A stretch of 64,000 nucleotides of DNA from Hondaea fermentalgiana. Its lineage: Eukaryota; Sar; Bigyra; Thraustochytrida; Thraustochytriidae. Location: positions 58,949 through 122,948 of the forward strand of contig NPFB01000028.1 in NCBI GenBank assembly GCA_014084085.1, in the 5' to 3' direction. A program made the position numbers and the translations under genes. The notes below the pieces were generated by a model. It was not told the DNA's origin and did not search any database. It saw only the letters and a list, made by a program, of their open reading frames with translations. Positions within the stretch are counted from its first letter, which is position 1; every line of letters begins with the position of its first letter. This document shows positions 54,644 through 62,780 of this stretch, piece by piece.

Positions 54644-57364
54644 ATGCTGGGCCGCGCAAGGAGCGCCGCACGGCTACGACTGCAGGCGCGACAGCTCCTC
54701 GAACCCGTCAACTCGCGGCTGCGTCTACAGCCTTGGTGCCAGCAGCACCAGCAGCACCAGCAACTGGAGAGGCCGCACCAGCTGCTACTACAGGCTTTGT
54801 GGAGCCGAGGGCAGCAGGTCCGGCAGCTGTCGACCCGAAAGCACGTTGAGCGGCATACGAGGAGCGCTTCGCCGCTGCAGAGTGCTCGTCAGCGACGCCA
54901 GCAGCGCCATGTTCGCCAGCCTGCAGCGAAGAGAACGAACCAGCAAGAAATCCCGGAGTCGAGGGCCGTCCCTGGGAGTTCCACGGCGCGCAAGGTTGAC
55001 ACCAAACATTGGCTGATCCCCGACGGTGATGGAGCGCAGTCGGGAAAAGTTTCTCTGCCGAAACCTAGATTTCATTCGCGAGCCGGCGGCAGGACCTCCC
55101 GCGTCACGCAAGGCGGCGCAACACGAAAGTCGGCAAAACGCCGAAGCGCGCCCCTCCCTGTGCACTCTCACCTGCGCCAAGATGAGCCAGAGTCGTCCAC
55201 CGCTTCACCTTTGTCACCACAACATCTTGGCCACAACGCATCGAGGCCTGGAAAGAGCGCCGCAGACGTTGCTCACGAAACTGCCAACGCGCAAGCCTCG
55301 CACGATGTGAAGTCGATTACGGCTAGCCGCGATGCAGCTCTCAAGGCGAAAGAAAGGGCCAAGTCATCCTCGCAAGGTGGACGTCAAGGCCTCCTTGGAC
55401 GCCTGAATGCTGCATCCTCTGCTGCGGCTTCGTCAACGGCGGCCACCGGGAGCTCCGGCTGGAGACCAGCCCGATCCCGACCTGAACGAGATGAAAATAA
55501 ACTTCAGAGCCAGGAGTTCATGCACCTTTGCGAAGAGGTCATTGCTAGCAGCCAGCAGCAACTATTTGCGACAGCATCCCACAACGCGCGAAGCCTCTAT
55601 TCCGCCATTCAATCACGCGCGGCTCTCCAGGATACCCCAGACCACAAACGTTTCCTGCCACAAGAGCTCACGCTGCTCCTTGAGACTGTCAAGGAGATGC
55701 ACGCGGCCGTCCCTGGAGCAGTCGAGGAAGGAAATAGAATATCTGATGGTCAACTCGCCGCCAAGGTCTTTCCCGGTGTTGTGTCGGACTTCCCCTTACC
55801 CATTCTCTTTGAGGCCCTTATGCTGGTCAGCTGGTGGGGGCGAGCCCAAGAACTTATTTTCTTCATGTCAGATAAGGTCCGCCCCTCTGCCGCGGCGCCT
55901 CCGGACTACATTCAAATGCTCCTCACCATGCACAAATTGTGTTGCCAAATAGGACACAATCTTCCTACGGATAAAGATGCGATTCCAACGGCACTCATGT
56001 TGCAAGACCTTTTGTCTGTCGACGCGTTGGGCAGTAGCCCCTTGCTCGAAAAGGTATATCGACGCTGCATGCGGCTCTTTGTGGGCCAGTTCGACCGCTA
56101 CAAGGACCCCTCACTTTTACAACACGTAATCGAGCTTTTCCAGCAGGCAAAGCAAAACGGCGTCACTCCTTCGCCAACCATGTGGATGTGGGTTATTCAT
56201 GCGCACGGAAAGATGGGCGACCTCGAGGGCGTGAACACCGTGCTCGAAACCTTGCAACGGAATCGTCTGCCACCGCACACCTTTGTGGTTGGTAGCATTC
56301 TATCCATGCACTGCGTCAATGGCGACCTCGCCCGTGCTGAGCAGATCCTTGCTAACATGAACCATCGCATGCCGTGGGAGCCTGGTGCAAATTACAAGCA
56401 GCCAACGATGGAGTGGCTGTTGAATAAGTTTCAGGGCTTCTCCGCGACGGGGATCGTCGAGGACCCGGCACTCTATGGCCCAGCTGCGGTTGGTCAGAAT
56501 CCGGACCAGACAGCTTCGGCGAGCCGTCGCCCGCGCCTTTCGCCAGGATCACTCGCGCCACCGCCCCGTGGAGAGCCCGAGGGTTTGTACTGGCCGGCAC
56601 CAACCTCTTTCATGTACAATCTTGTCCTTCATGCCTACGTGAGCATGAACGAGATCGACAAGGTGCACGCGCTGTACACAGACATGAAGGCGCGCGGCAT
56701 CAGAACCGACGATGGCACGGCCAACCTCATTGCTGAGGCCTTTGTGGACAGTCCATATGGCGCTGATCTTTTGCGCATCGAACATCCCAACCTGGTGCCT
56801 ACAGATCGCGAGTTCATTGATGGCCGCAATCTTTTGCGAGATGGCGTCTTGGGCCCGCGCGTGGACGGCCCAACTATCTTTTCGGACAAGCTGGACTTGC
56901 ACAAATGCTCTCGAGCCAAGGCGAAGATTGCAGTCATGGCTTATTTCGATGCGATCGCAAATGCCCAGCTAGAGCATGAGCGTCTCTTTGAGCAAGACCA
57001 GAAGCGCCGAAATGAAAAGGGTATTGACGACCTTCTCTTTACGACACCAAGCGAAGGTGTAGACAGGGTTTTTACCATTGTCACTGGCAAGGGTCAAGGC
57101 GACCGACGAAGCGGTCGTAAGGGTCCAGTCCTCCGCGAGTTCATTCGGAAAGTGCTCGAAGAGCGCGACATACCCTATTGGTCGCCCCCTGGAAATATTG
57201 GGCGCATCTGCGTTCGTGTATCGGACCTGAAAGATATCGCGCGCGACAAGCAACTGCAAGCCCGCAATCTTGAGAAAACGTACAGAGTAAGTTCGAGTGT
57301 GGCAGTGGTCCTTCTTGGCCTGTCCACCTTTTCCGCGATCCCATTCCTTATCAGCCAGCTGTAG
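54644..57364 (+). CDS. PPR-SMR protein, organellar RNA-binding
   Basis: 906 aa as read without the last intron. The Arg/Leu/Gln-rich N-terminus (MLGRARSAARLRLQARQLLEP) is a probable mitochondrial targeting peptide. A disordered Ser/Gln region follows. Pentatricopeptide repeats (about 490-760) include PSPTMWMWVIHAHGKMGDLEGVNTV and TSFMYNLVLHAYVSMNEIDKVHALYTDMKARGIRTDDGT. The SMR domain near the C-terminus (about 800-870) has RVFTIVTGKGQGD and VRKVLEERDIPYW-like sequence then PGNIGRICV. Such proteins bind or cleave organelle RNA. The final 25 residues are hydrophobic only if a GTAAGT at 57287 is read through. Splicing to 57460 would instead give a polar 21-residue tail ending at 57525 (902 aa). 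Confidence 0.88.
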   Translation: MLGRARSAARLRLQARQLLEPVNSRLRLQPWCQQHQQHQQLERPHQLLLQALWSRGQQVRQLSTRKHVERHTRSASPLQSARQRRQQRHVRQPAAKRTNQQEIPESRAVPGSSTARKVDTKHWLIPDGDGAQSGKVSLPKPRFHSRAGGRTSRVTQGGATRKSAKRRSAPLPVHSHLRQDEPESSTASPLSPQHLGHNASRPGKSAADVAHETANAQASHDVKSITASRDAALKAKERAKSSSQGGRQGLLGRLNAASSAAASSTAATGSSGWRPARSRPERDENKLQSQEFMHLCEEVIASSQQQLFATASHNARSLYSAIQSRAALQDTPDHKRFLPQELTLLLETVKEMHAAVPGAVEEGNRISDGQLAAKVFPGVVSDFPLPILFEALMLVSWWGRAQELIFFMSDKVRPSAAAPPDYIQMLLTMHKLCCQIGHNLPTDKDAIPTALMLQDLLSVDALGSSPLLEKVYRRCMRLFVGQFDRYKDPSLLQHVIELFQQAKQNGVTPSPTMWMWVIHAHGKMGDLEGVNTVLETLQRNRLPPHTFVVGSILSMHCVNGDLARAEQILANMNHRMPWEPGANYKQPTMEWLLNKFQGFSATGIVEDPALYGPAAVGQNPDQTASASRRPRLSPGSLAPPPRGEPEGLYWPAPTSFMYNLVLHAYVSMNEIDKVHALYTDMKARGIRTDDGTANLIAEAFVDSPYGADLLRIEHPNLVPTDREFIDGRNLLRDGVLGPRVDGPTIFSDKLDLHKCSRAKAKIAVMAYFDAIANAQLEHERLFEQDQKRRNEKGIDDLLFTTPSEGVDRVFTIVTGKGQGDRRSGRKGPVLREFIRKVLEERDIPYWSPPGNIGRICVRVSDLKDIARDKQLQARNLEKTYRVSSSVAVVLLGLSTFSAIPFLISQL

Positions 57365-57459
57365 GAGATGATGGGATCATGCATGTAATTGCTTCCAGAG
57401 ACCAACCCCACCAACCTCAGCATTTTTTCTTTTCTTCTTAAAACTCTCGTGATTTCCAG
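57287..57459 (+). other. Possible last intron of the PPR-SMR gene
   Basis: The donor is GTAAGT, with a long pyrimidine tract and TTTCCAG as acceptor. Removing 173 bp joins phase-0 frames and replaces a hydrophobic C-tail by GRVESCTDNRSFSQ-type sequence. See the finding. Confidence 0.5.
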
Positions 57460-57525
57460 GGTCGAGTCGAGTCATGCACGGATAATCGTTCATTTTCTCA
57501 GTTATGGGCTCTAGGCCCGGTCTAG

Positions 57526-58010
57526 TCCACTTGAGTCTAGTCATTTCTGTTCGGGGGGAGGGGGGGGGGGGGGGGGGGATGGGTCAGAGGCATCATGATG
57601 TATAGTACCATGGTAGGGTCGAGTGCACAAAGTTGTAAGCTATAGCGCGTGATCGTCTGTACGTCCTCTGCATTTGGGACAATCGCGACACGAGTAGGAG
57701 ACGCCAGGCCAGGTCAGGTTTGCAAACGTACACTGCACACATGACAGCCAACACGGCTTACAGTAGCTAGAGATGCGTTGCTACGCTCGCTGGAAGATGA
57801 CCTCCACATACCTTTTGATACAACAAACAAAAGAAAGGTTATGCTCACGTAGTAAATGTCCATCCTTTTCCTCTTCTCTTTCTCCGTTTTCGAGGGTTTC
57901 AACCTGTTTGTCCATCAAAAAAAAGACTGCCACGCCATTCTCTTGTTCGTTTGAATCTTGGAACGGCATATGCAAGCAAAGGAAGAGCTAACACCTGGCA
58001 AGGTCCCTTG
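57526..58010. other. Convergent spacer with G-run
   Basis: A tail-to-tail spacer containing a G-run of about 20 bases interrupted by one A (57553-57578). No gene is seen. Confidence 0.5.
57553..57578. repeat. Poly(G) tract, potential G-quadruplex
   Basis: GGGGGG-A-G(18) on the + strand. Long G-runs are frequent assembly or sequencing slippage points. Confidence 0.8.
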
Positions 58011-59087
58011 TCAGGAGAAAATGTGATGGTGAAAGTCGTCAGGTTCGGACAAAATCGAGTCCACAGAGGCGCCCGTATCCCGCCGCGCGCCAGCATGGTG
58101 CTCCTGCACAAAGCGATCGGAAATAATATCTTCAAAGAAGTTTCCGATCGTGGCCGTATACTCTTTGCCCCCGTGAAGCGGAGTATCGTTGTGACCACCA
58201 TTGGGAACAAGACGAAATTGCGTCCCTGGCACACGTCGGCTCAGTCTAAAAAGCTGACGCATTTGCTCTGGCGGAATAAGCTCGTCTTGCCCGCCAGATA
58301 TAAAGAGGATCGGGCACGGAATTCTTGCAATGCAATCGCGCGATCGCCATTCGTTGCGAAGAAACGGTGGTCGCAAGAATGGCCGCAGCGGCTTGAGGAA
58401 GGGGTAGACGACCATGGCCATTTCGGCAAGGGAGAGGAAGGTGTTCTCCACAACCAGCCCCCTGACATTGACGCCACAATCTGCAGAAGCGAGCAGATCG
58501 ATGGCCACCGCGCCACCCAGCGAACGGCCAAAGATGAAAACCCGGTCAGGATCTATGTGCTTACAGTCGGCGGCAAATCTAGCGACCGCGCGCGCATCCT
58601 CCTTGAGCCCTGGCTCCGAGGGCTCTCCCTGAGAGCTCCCAAATCCCCGGTAGTCCACCGCGAGGATGTTGACTTTCAGCTCTTCGTGAAGTGATGCATA
58701 AAAAGGTAGCCGGTTCGCCACATTGCCAGCGTTTCCGTGAAAGTAGATGAGTGTATTGCACGCGCGATTCGCCGCAGGATCCTGCGCAGATTGCAAGATG
58801 AGCCACGAATGAATGCGTACACCGTCTTCGGTCACGATTTCCACGTCCTCGTATGGCATGTCGCCAAATGCCAATGGCGTCACGTCTGGCGCGCGTGACA
58901 TGCTTGGGTCTGGGTGCGGAATGTACAAGATGGCATTTTGCTTGACAATGAGAAATGACAAGAGGCCCAACATGAGCCACAAGGTCATTTGCACCGCAGA
59001 GACGAGCGTCTCCACCTGCACCTTTTCGGTGTGGACTGCGAAGGCAGTGGCGGCCGCGAGCACGCCGAGGCGCGTGGTTGCCGTCAT
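58011..59087 (-). CDS. ABHD13: Alpha/beta hydrolase, ABHD13/Bem46 family
   Basis: 358 aa from ATG 59087. One N-terminal membrane helix (TLWLMLGLLSFLIV), then an alpha/beta hydrolase fold. Family motifs: YFHGNAGNVANRLPF (oxyanion hole HGN), the nucleophile elbow FIFGRSLGGAVA (GxSxG), the acid in ISGGQDELIPP and His in NGGHNDTP. VDYRGFGSSQGEPSEPGL is typical of Bem46/ABHD13. These are membrane-attached serine hydrolases; ABHD13 has been linked to depalmitoylation, but its substrate here is unknown. Upstream in-frame codons without an ATG are ignored. Confidence 0.92.
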   Translation of the reverse strand: MTATTRLGVLAAATAFAVHTEKVQVETLVSAVQMTLWLMLGLLSFLIVKQNAILYIPHPDPSMSRAPDVTPLAFGDMPYEDVEIVTEDGVRIHSWLILQSAQDPAANRACNTLIYFHGNAGNVANRLPFYASLHEELKVNILAVDYRGFGSSQGEPSEPGLKEDARAVARFAADCKHIDPDRVFIFGRSLGGAVAIDLLASADCGVNVRGLVVENTFLSLAEMAMVVYPFLKPLRPFLRPPFLRNEWRSRDCIARIPCPILFISGGQDELIPPEQMRQLFRLSRRVPGTQFRLVPNGGHNDTPLHGGKEYTATIGNFFEDIISDRFVQEHHAGARRDTGASVDSILSEPDDFHHHIFS

Positions 59088-59488
59088 CCTTCCCTTGCCT
59101 GTTTCCTTTTCCTCGCGCGCGGTCGCGCCGCTCCCGCCCGCCTGGAGGGAGGCCAGCCTAAGACCCCGCCTAGCTTGCTCGCCTGCTTGCTTGCTTGCTT
59201 GCTTGCCTGCTAACTCCAAAGTCGCTTGCTTGTTTGCTCGCTCGCTCGCTCGCTCGCCTGCGCCGTCCTCCCCTCTCTCAGTAGCGTCCTGCTTGCCTGG
59301 CTTTTGCCTGCCTCTCTCTGCCTGCCTGCCTGCCTGCCGCCACCGGCTTGGCGCAGCTCGCTCGCTAGCTCCTGCGCGCGGGCCCTCCTCGCCCGGGGTC
59401 CGGGTCTGCACGAGTCAGTCGAACTTGCCGAGTTGGCTTGAAAACTTGGCGGGCCTCGCAGCTTCGTGACATGTTGGCAGACTGATGT

Positions 59489-59565
59489 ATTGATTGCTTG
59501 ATTGCTTGATTGACTGATTGATTGCTTGATTGACTGATTATACTTGCCATTGATTGCTTGGCCGG
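59489..59565. repeat. TTGATTGC / TTGACTGA octamer repeat
   Basis: Interspersed and partly tandem octamers of this family in the divergent spacer. Confidence 0.75.
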
Positions 59566-59576
59566 GCACTAGTCAC

Positions 59577-59600
59577 AGACAGACAGACAGACAGACAGAC

Positions 59601-59644
<44 letters not shown>
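59577..59644. repeat. CAGA tetranucleotide microsatellite
   Basis: About 16 CAGA copies with one GAGA interruption, about 105 bp upstream of the kinesin ATG. Confidence 0.95.
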
Positions 59645-59645
<1 letters not shown>

Positions 59646-59749
59646 TCCTAGCCAGTTGGAGCAGAACCGCCCCGCGCGCCCCAGCAGCCAAGCCGGCACG
59701 CTAGCAATCTAGCAAGCTAGCAAAACGAGCGACTGGGGCCCGGCCCGCG

Positions 59750-62608
59750 ATGCCGCGCCTCGGCGAGCAGACGCTGCGCGCGCGCCGCGAGGAGCGAGGC
59801 CTCGTGCCGAGGACTCCGTCGCCTCGAAGCCGGGTTGGCGGCGCCGAGGCGGCATCTCAACGGGCGCGGGCCTGGACTCGAACGGACGACGACATGGGCG
59901 ACGACGCAAAGGAAGTCCGTCGCCGCCGGCAGAGACCGCGAGGAAGGCAAGGGAGCTCGTCAAGCGCGACCGGGTCCCACGATGGGACACGAACAACTCG
60001 AAGCAGCACCAGCAACACCAGCAGCACCAGCAACACCAGCAGCACTTCCGGTAGAAAACGCGAGAAGCGTGCAAGCCCATCTTCACACAACAAGATTAGT
60101 AACAAAGACCTGCCGGCAGTAAGCGAGCCCGCTAGCGTCATGCAAGCTGTGCGGGTTGCTGTACGACTTCGCCCAATCGCTCGGGCAGAACGTGCTCGCG
60201 GCTGTGTCAAATGTGCTCGGGTGCTCGGGGGGCAGCAGGTCCTGTTGGGAAAGGACCGCGCCTTCACCTTTGACATGGCCTTTGGGCCCAAGGCAACGCA
60301 AGAGAACATATACAAAGATTGCGTGCAGGAACTCATCGACGGCTGCTTTCTGGGCTACAATGCTTCAGTTCTCGCATACGGCCAGACAGGCTCTGGCAAG
60401 ACCTACACAATGGGGATGGGGTCCGAAGAGGACATTCTCGCAGCGGACTTGCTTGGAGCAGGACGTCCAAGCCCTTCTTCGGAAGACGGAGGCAAGATTG
60501 ATGGCCAAGGCAATCTCTCTTCGCTTGGTGTAGTGCCTCGCATCTGTGTCTCCGTTTTTGACCGAGTTCTCGACATGGCGGACTATATCGAGGTCGCAAT
60601 TCGCGTAAGCTACCTCGAGGTCTACAACGAAAGTGTTTGTGACCTTTTGGCAACTCACGTTCCCCAAGGCCGAGGGAAGCGAGATTTAAACATTCGCGAC
60701 GGCGGCGACGGAAATGTGATTGTCCAAGGCGCATCCGAGGTCACCGTGAGTAATGTGGACGATGTGCTTCGCCAGCTGCGCCTTGGAGCCCAGCGTCGCA
60801 CCACTGGGTCCACCCAGATGAATGCGACTTCATCGCGGTCGCACGCAATATTTACGATGCTTATTGAACAGCGAGACGTACGCACGCAACGTCGTCGCAC
60901 GGCAAAGATTCACCTCGTTGATCTCGCCGGCAGCGAGCGCAACAAGCGTACTGGGGCGGTGGGCGAGCGCTTCCAGGAGTCAATCCAAATCAACCAGGGA
61001 CTTCTGGCTCTGGGTAACGTCATTAGCACGCTTGGTAGTGAGACACGTCAATCACGCGTTCACGTACCCTACCGGCAATCAAAGCTTACCCGTCTTCTCC
61101 GCGACTGTCTCGGCGGGAACTCGCGCACTCTCTTTATTGCTTGCATCAGCCCTGCTGACGAGAACCTTGCCGAGACGCTCAATACTCTGAAATACGCCAA
61201 TCGAGCTCGCAATATCAAAAATCTCCCAATTCTCAACGATATTGTCTCGTCGTCGGATGATGACGATGATGACGATGTTAGAGGTGCTCCCGATGACGAA
61301 GACGGCGCTGACGACCACATCGATGCAGACGAAAGAGAAGGAGTTCCAGAGACAACGTCTGGACACCCAAAAGACCTGCGTAACGCGATGTATGATGGCG
61401 GTTTCCAAGGAGCTGGGAAGGCATTTGCGTCAGAACGCGAAGCAAAGGATTGGCCCAATGACGCTGCGCGGCAACGGGCCGGTGAGCGCTCAGCGGCCAT
61501 CATTGCCTCACGCCTGCAAGCGCTCGAGTCCCGCGAGAGAGAATGGGAACAGGAACGTCTTTCACTTCTCGAACAGGTCGCGTCCATGGAACGGGCATTG
61601 GCGAAACCCGTGCATCCAAACCATGCAGAATGCAACGCTCGCATCGACGATCTTCGAAGCGAGCTTGGCGAAGCGCGCGCAGACCTCGAGCGCGACGAGA
61701 TTATCTTCTCTCGGAAGATGGAGGACCTCCAGCACGCTCGTCGTCAGCTCGGAGCTCTTCGATCGGAGAGAGAGAAACATCTCTTGCGTATTCGCGAGCT
61801 CGAAGACGAAAACGCTCAGCTCTTGAGTGAGACACCTACGGACCCCAGTAGGGCTAGAAGCCCAGGCTTTGTTTCGGTTGAAGAGTTGGAGCATTTACGC
61901 GCCGCAATGGCGAATCTCGAAGCCCAACTCGCCAAAAGCAGAGCAGACCATCGTCTGGTCCATGAAGAGGCGAATGCGCGCGAGGCTGCTGTACGAACGC
62001 ATTTGTCCGAAAAAGATCAGGCGCTGAACGCTCTGCGATGTCAAGTTGAAGAACTTCGTGCGAAGTTGGCCGCCGCAGCCATGACTCCTCCTCCACCTCG
62101 AGTTGATCCGGAGACCGTTACTCGATGGCTGGCAGTGGCCACGCCAGATCCAGATGAACTTCATTCCGAAGAAGCTCGCCAAGTCGCCAAGGGACTTTTG
62201 GGTACACTCGCATCTCTGCGGGCGAAGGCTGACAAACCGCGAGAGGCTTCTGACAAAGCTGTAAACGGGCAGAGCCCAGTCACCTCGAAAAAGGCGGATG
62301 GTTCCTCGTCTTTGTCATCGCTTGCCTCGCCACCAGCATCGAGTCGTCGGGTGGAAAAGCTTGATGAAGAGTACATTGGATCTCTGGAGCGCGATGTACG
62401 CTTTCTCCGGAAATCGCTCGCGCAGGCGCGAGCCGAGGTCCGTGAGACGCGCTCTACAATGCGCGATCTGGAAAATCTTCGTGCAGAGCATGCGAATCTC
62501 AAGGCTTTTTTGAAGCGACAGGGCGCCAAACACGGAGGTCTCCCTGTTCGCGTACCGCGCGCTCAGCTGGCGGAAATCAGTCTCAATGCCAAGACTCCTT
62601 GGCCATGA
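59750..62608 (+). CDS. Kinesin-4-like motor protein
   Basis: 952 aa. A Ser/Arg-rich N-terminus (1-130) precedes the motor (about 130-495): VRVAVRLRPI, FTFDMAFGPKATQENIYKD, the P-loop GQTGSGKTYTM (about 211), switch I NATSSRSHAIF and switch II LVDLAGSERNKRTGAVGERFQES. The neck start YANRARNIKNLPILND is the kinesin-4 (KIF4/KIF21) form. Kinesin-4 motors run on microtubules and include chromokinesins and IFT/axon motors. A coiled coil lies about 575-790 and again near the end. It is shorter than animal KIF4 and lacks a visible WD40 (KIF21) or Cys-rich tail. Start: first ATG at 59750; an in-frame ATG at 59894 or 60140 would trim the N-terminus. Confidence 0.92.
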   Translation: MPRLGEQTLRARREERGLVPRTPSPRSRVGGAEAASQRARAWTRTDDDMGDDAKEVRRRRQRPRGRQGSSSSATGSHDGTRTTRSSTSNTSSTSNTSSTSGRKREKRASPSSHNKISNKDLPAVSEPASVMQAVRVAVRLRPIARAERARGCVKCARVLGGQQVLLGKDRAFTFDMAFGPKATQENIYKDCVQELIDGCFLGYNASVLAYGQTGSGKTYTMGMGSEEDILAADLLGAGRPSPSSEDGGKIDGQGNLSSLGVVPRICVSVFDRVLDMADYIEVAIRVSYLEVYNESVCDLLATHVPQGRGKRDLNIRDGGDGNVIVQGASEVTVSNVDDVLRQLRLGAQRRTTGSTQMNATSSRSHAIFTMLIEQRDVRTQRRRTAKIHLVDLAGSERNKRTGAVGERFQESIQINQGLLALGNVISTLGSETRQSRVHVPYRQSKLTRLLRDCLGGNSRTLFIACISPADENLAETLNTLKYANRARNIKNLPILNDIVSSSDDDDDDDVRGAPDDEDGADDHIDADEREGVPETTSGHPKDLRNAMYDGGFQGAGKAFASEREAKDWPNDAARQRAGERSAAIIASRLQALESREREWEQERLSLLEQVASMERALAKPVHPNHAECNARIDDLRSELGEARADLERDEIIFSRKMEDLQHARRQLGALRSEREKHLLRIRELEDENAQLLSETPTDPSRARSPGFVSVEELEHLRAAMANLEAQLAKSRADHRLVHEEANAREAAVRTHLSEKDQALNALRCQVEELRAKLAAAAMTPPPPRVDPETVTRWLAVATPDPDELHSEEARQVAKGLLGTLASLRAKADKPREASDKAVNGQSPVTSKKADGSSSLSSLASPPASSRRVEKLDEEYIGSLERDVRFLRKSLAQARAEVRETRSTMRDLENLRAEHANLKAFLKRQGAKHGGLPVRVPRAQLAEISLNAKTPWP

Positions 62609-62780
62609 CTGAAAGTGATGTTTCAACAAGTAATGATATTAAGTCCTGTCTCTCATGGATTTGGGCTGTATAAAGTTTCAGGTTTCTACTTGGTTGGTCA
62701 TCAGAACAGACATTTTCCAGCAAAGCGTTATGGGCGTCTTTGCGCTTGGTCTCGTGGCATGCGCATGGTGACTCGATCTT

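Larger units (their letters stand above)
59088..59749. other. Divergent promoter region rich in microsatellites
   Basis: A 662-bp head-to-head spacer with GCTT (59187-59210), CTCG (59237-59260), TTGATTGC/TTGACTGA (59489-59565) and CAGA (59577-59644) repeats. Confidence 0.65.
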
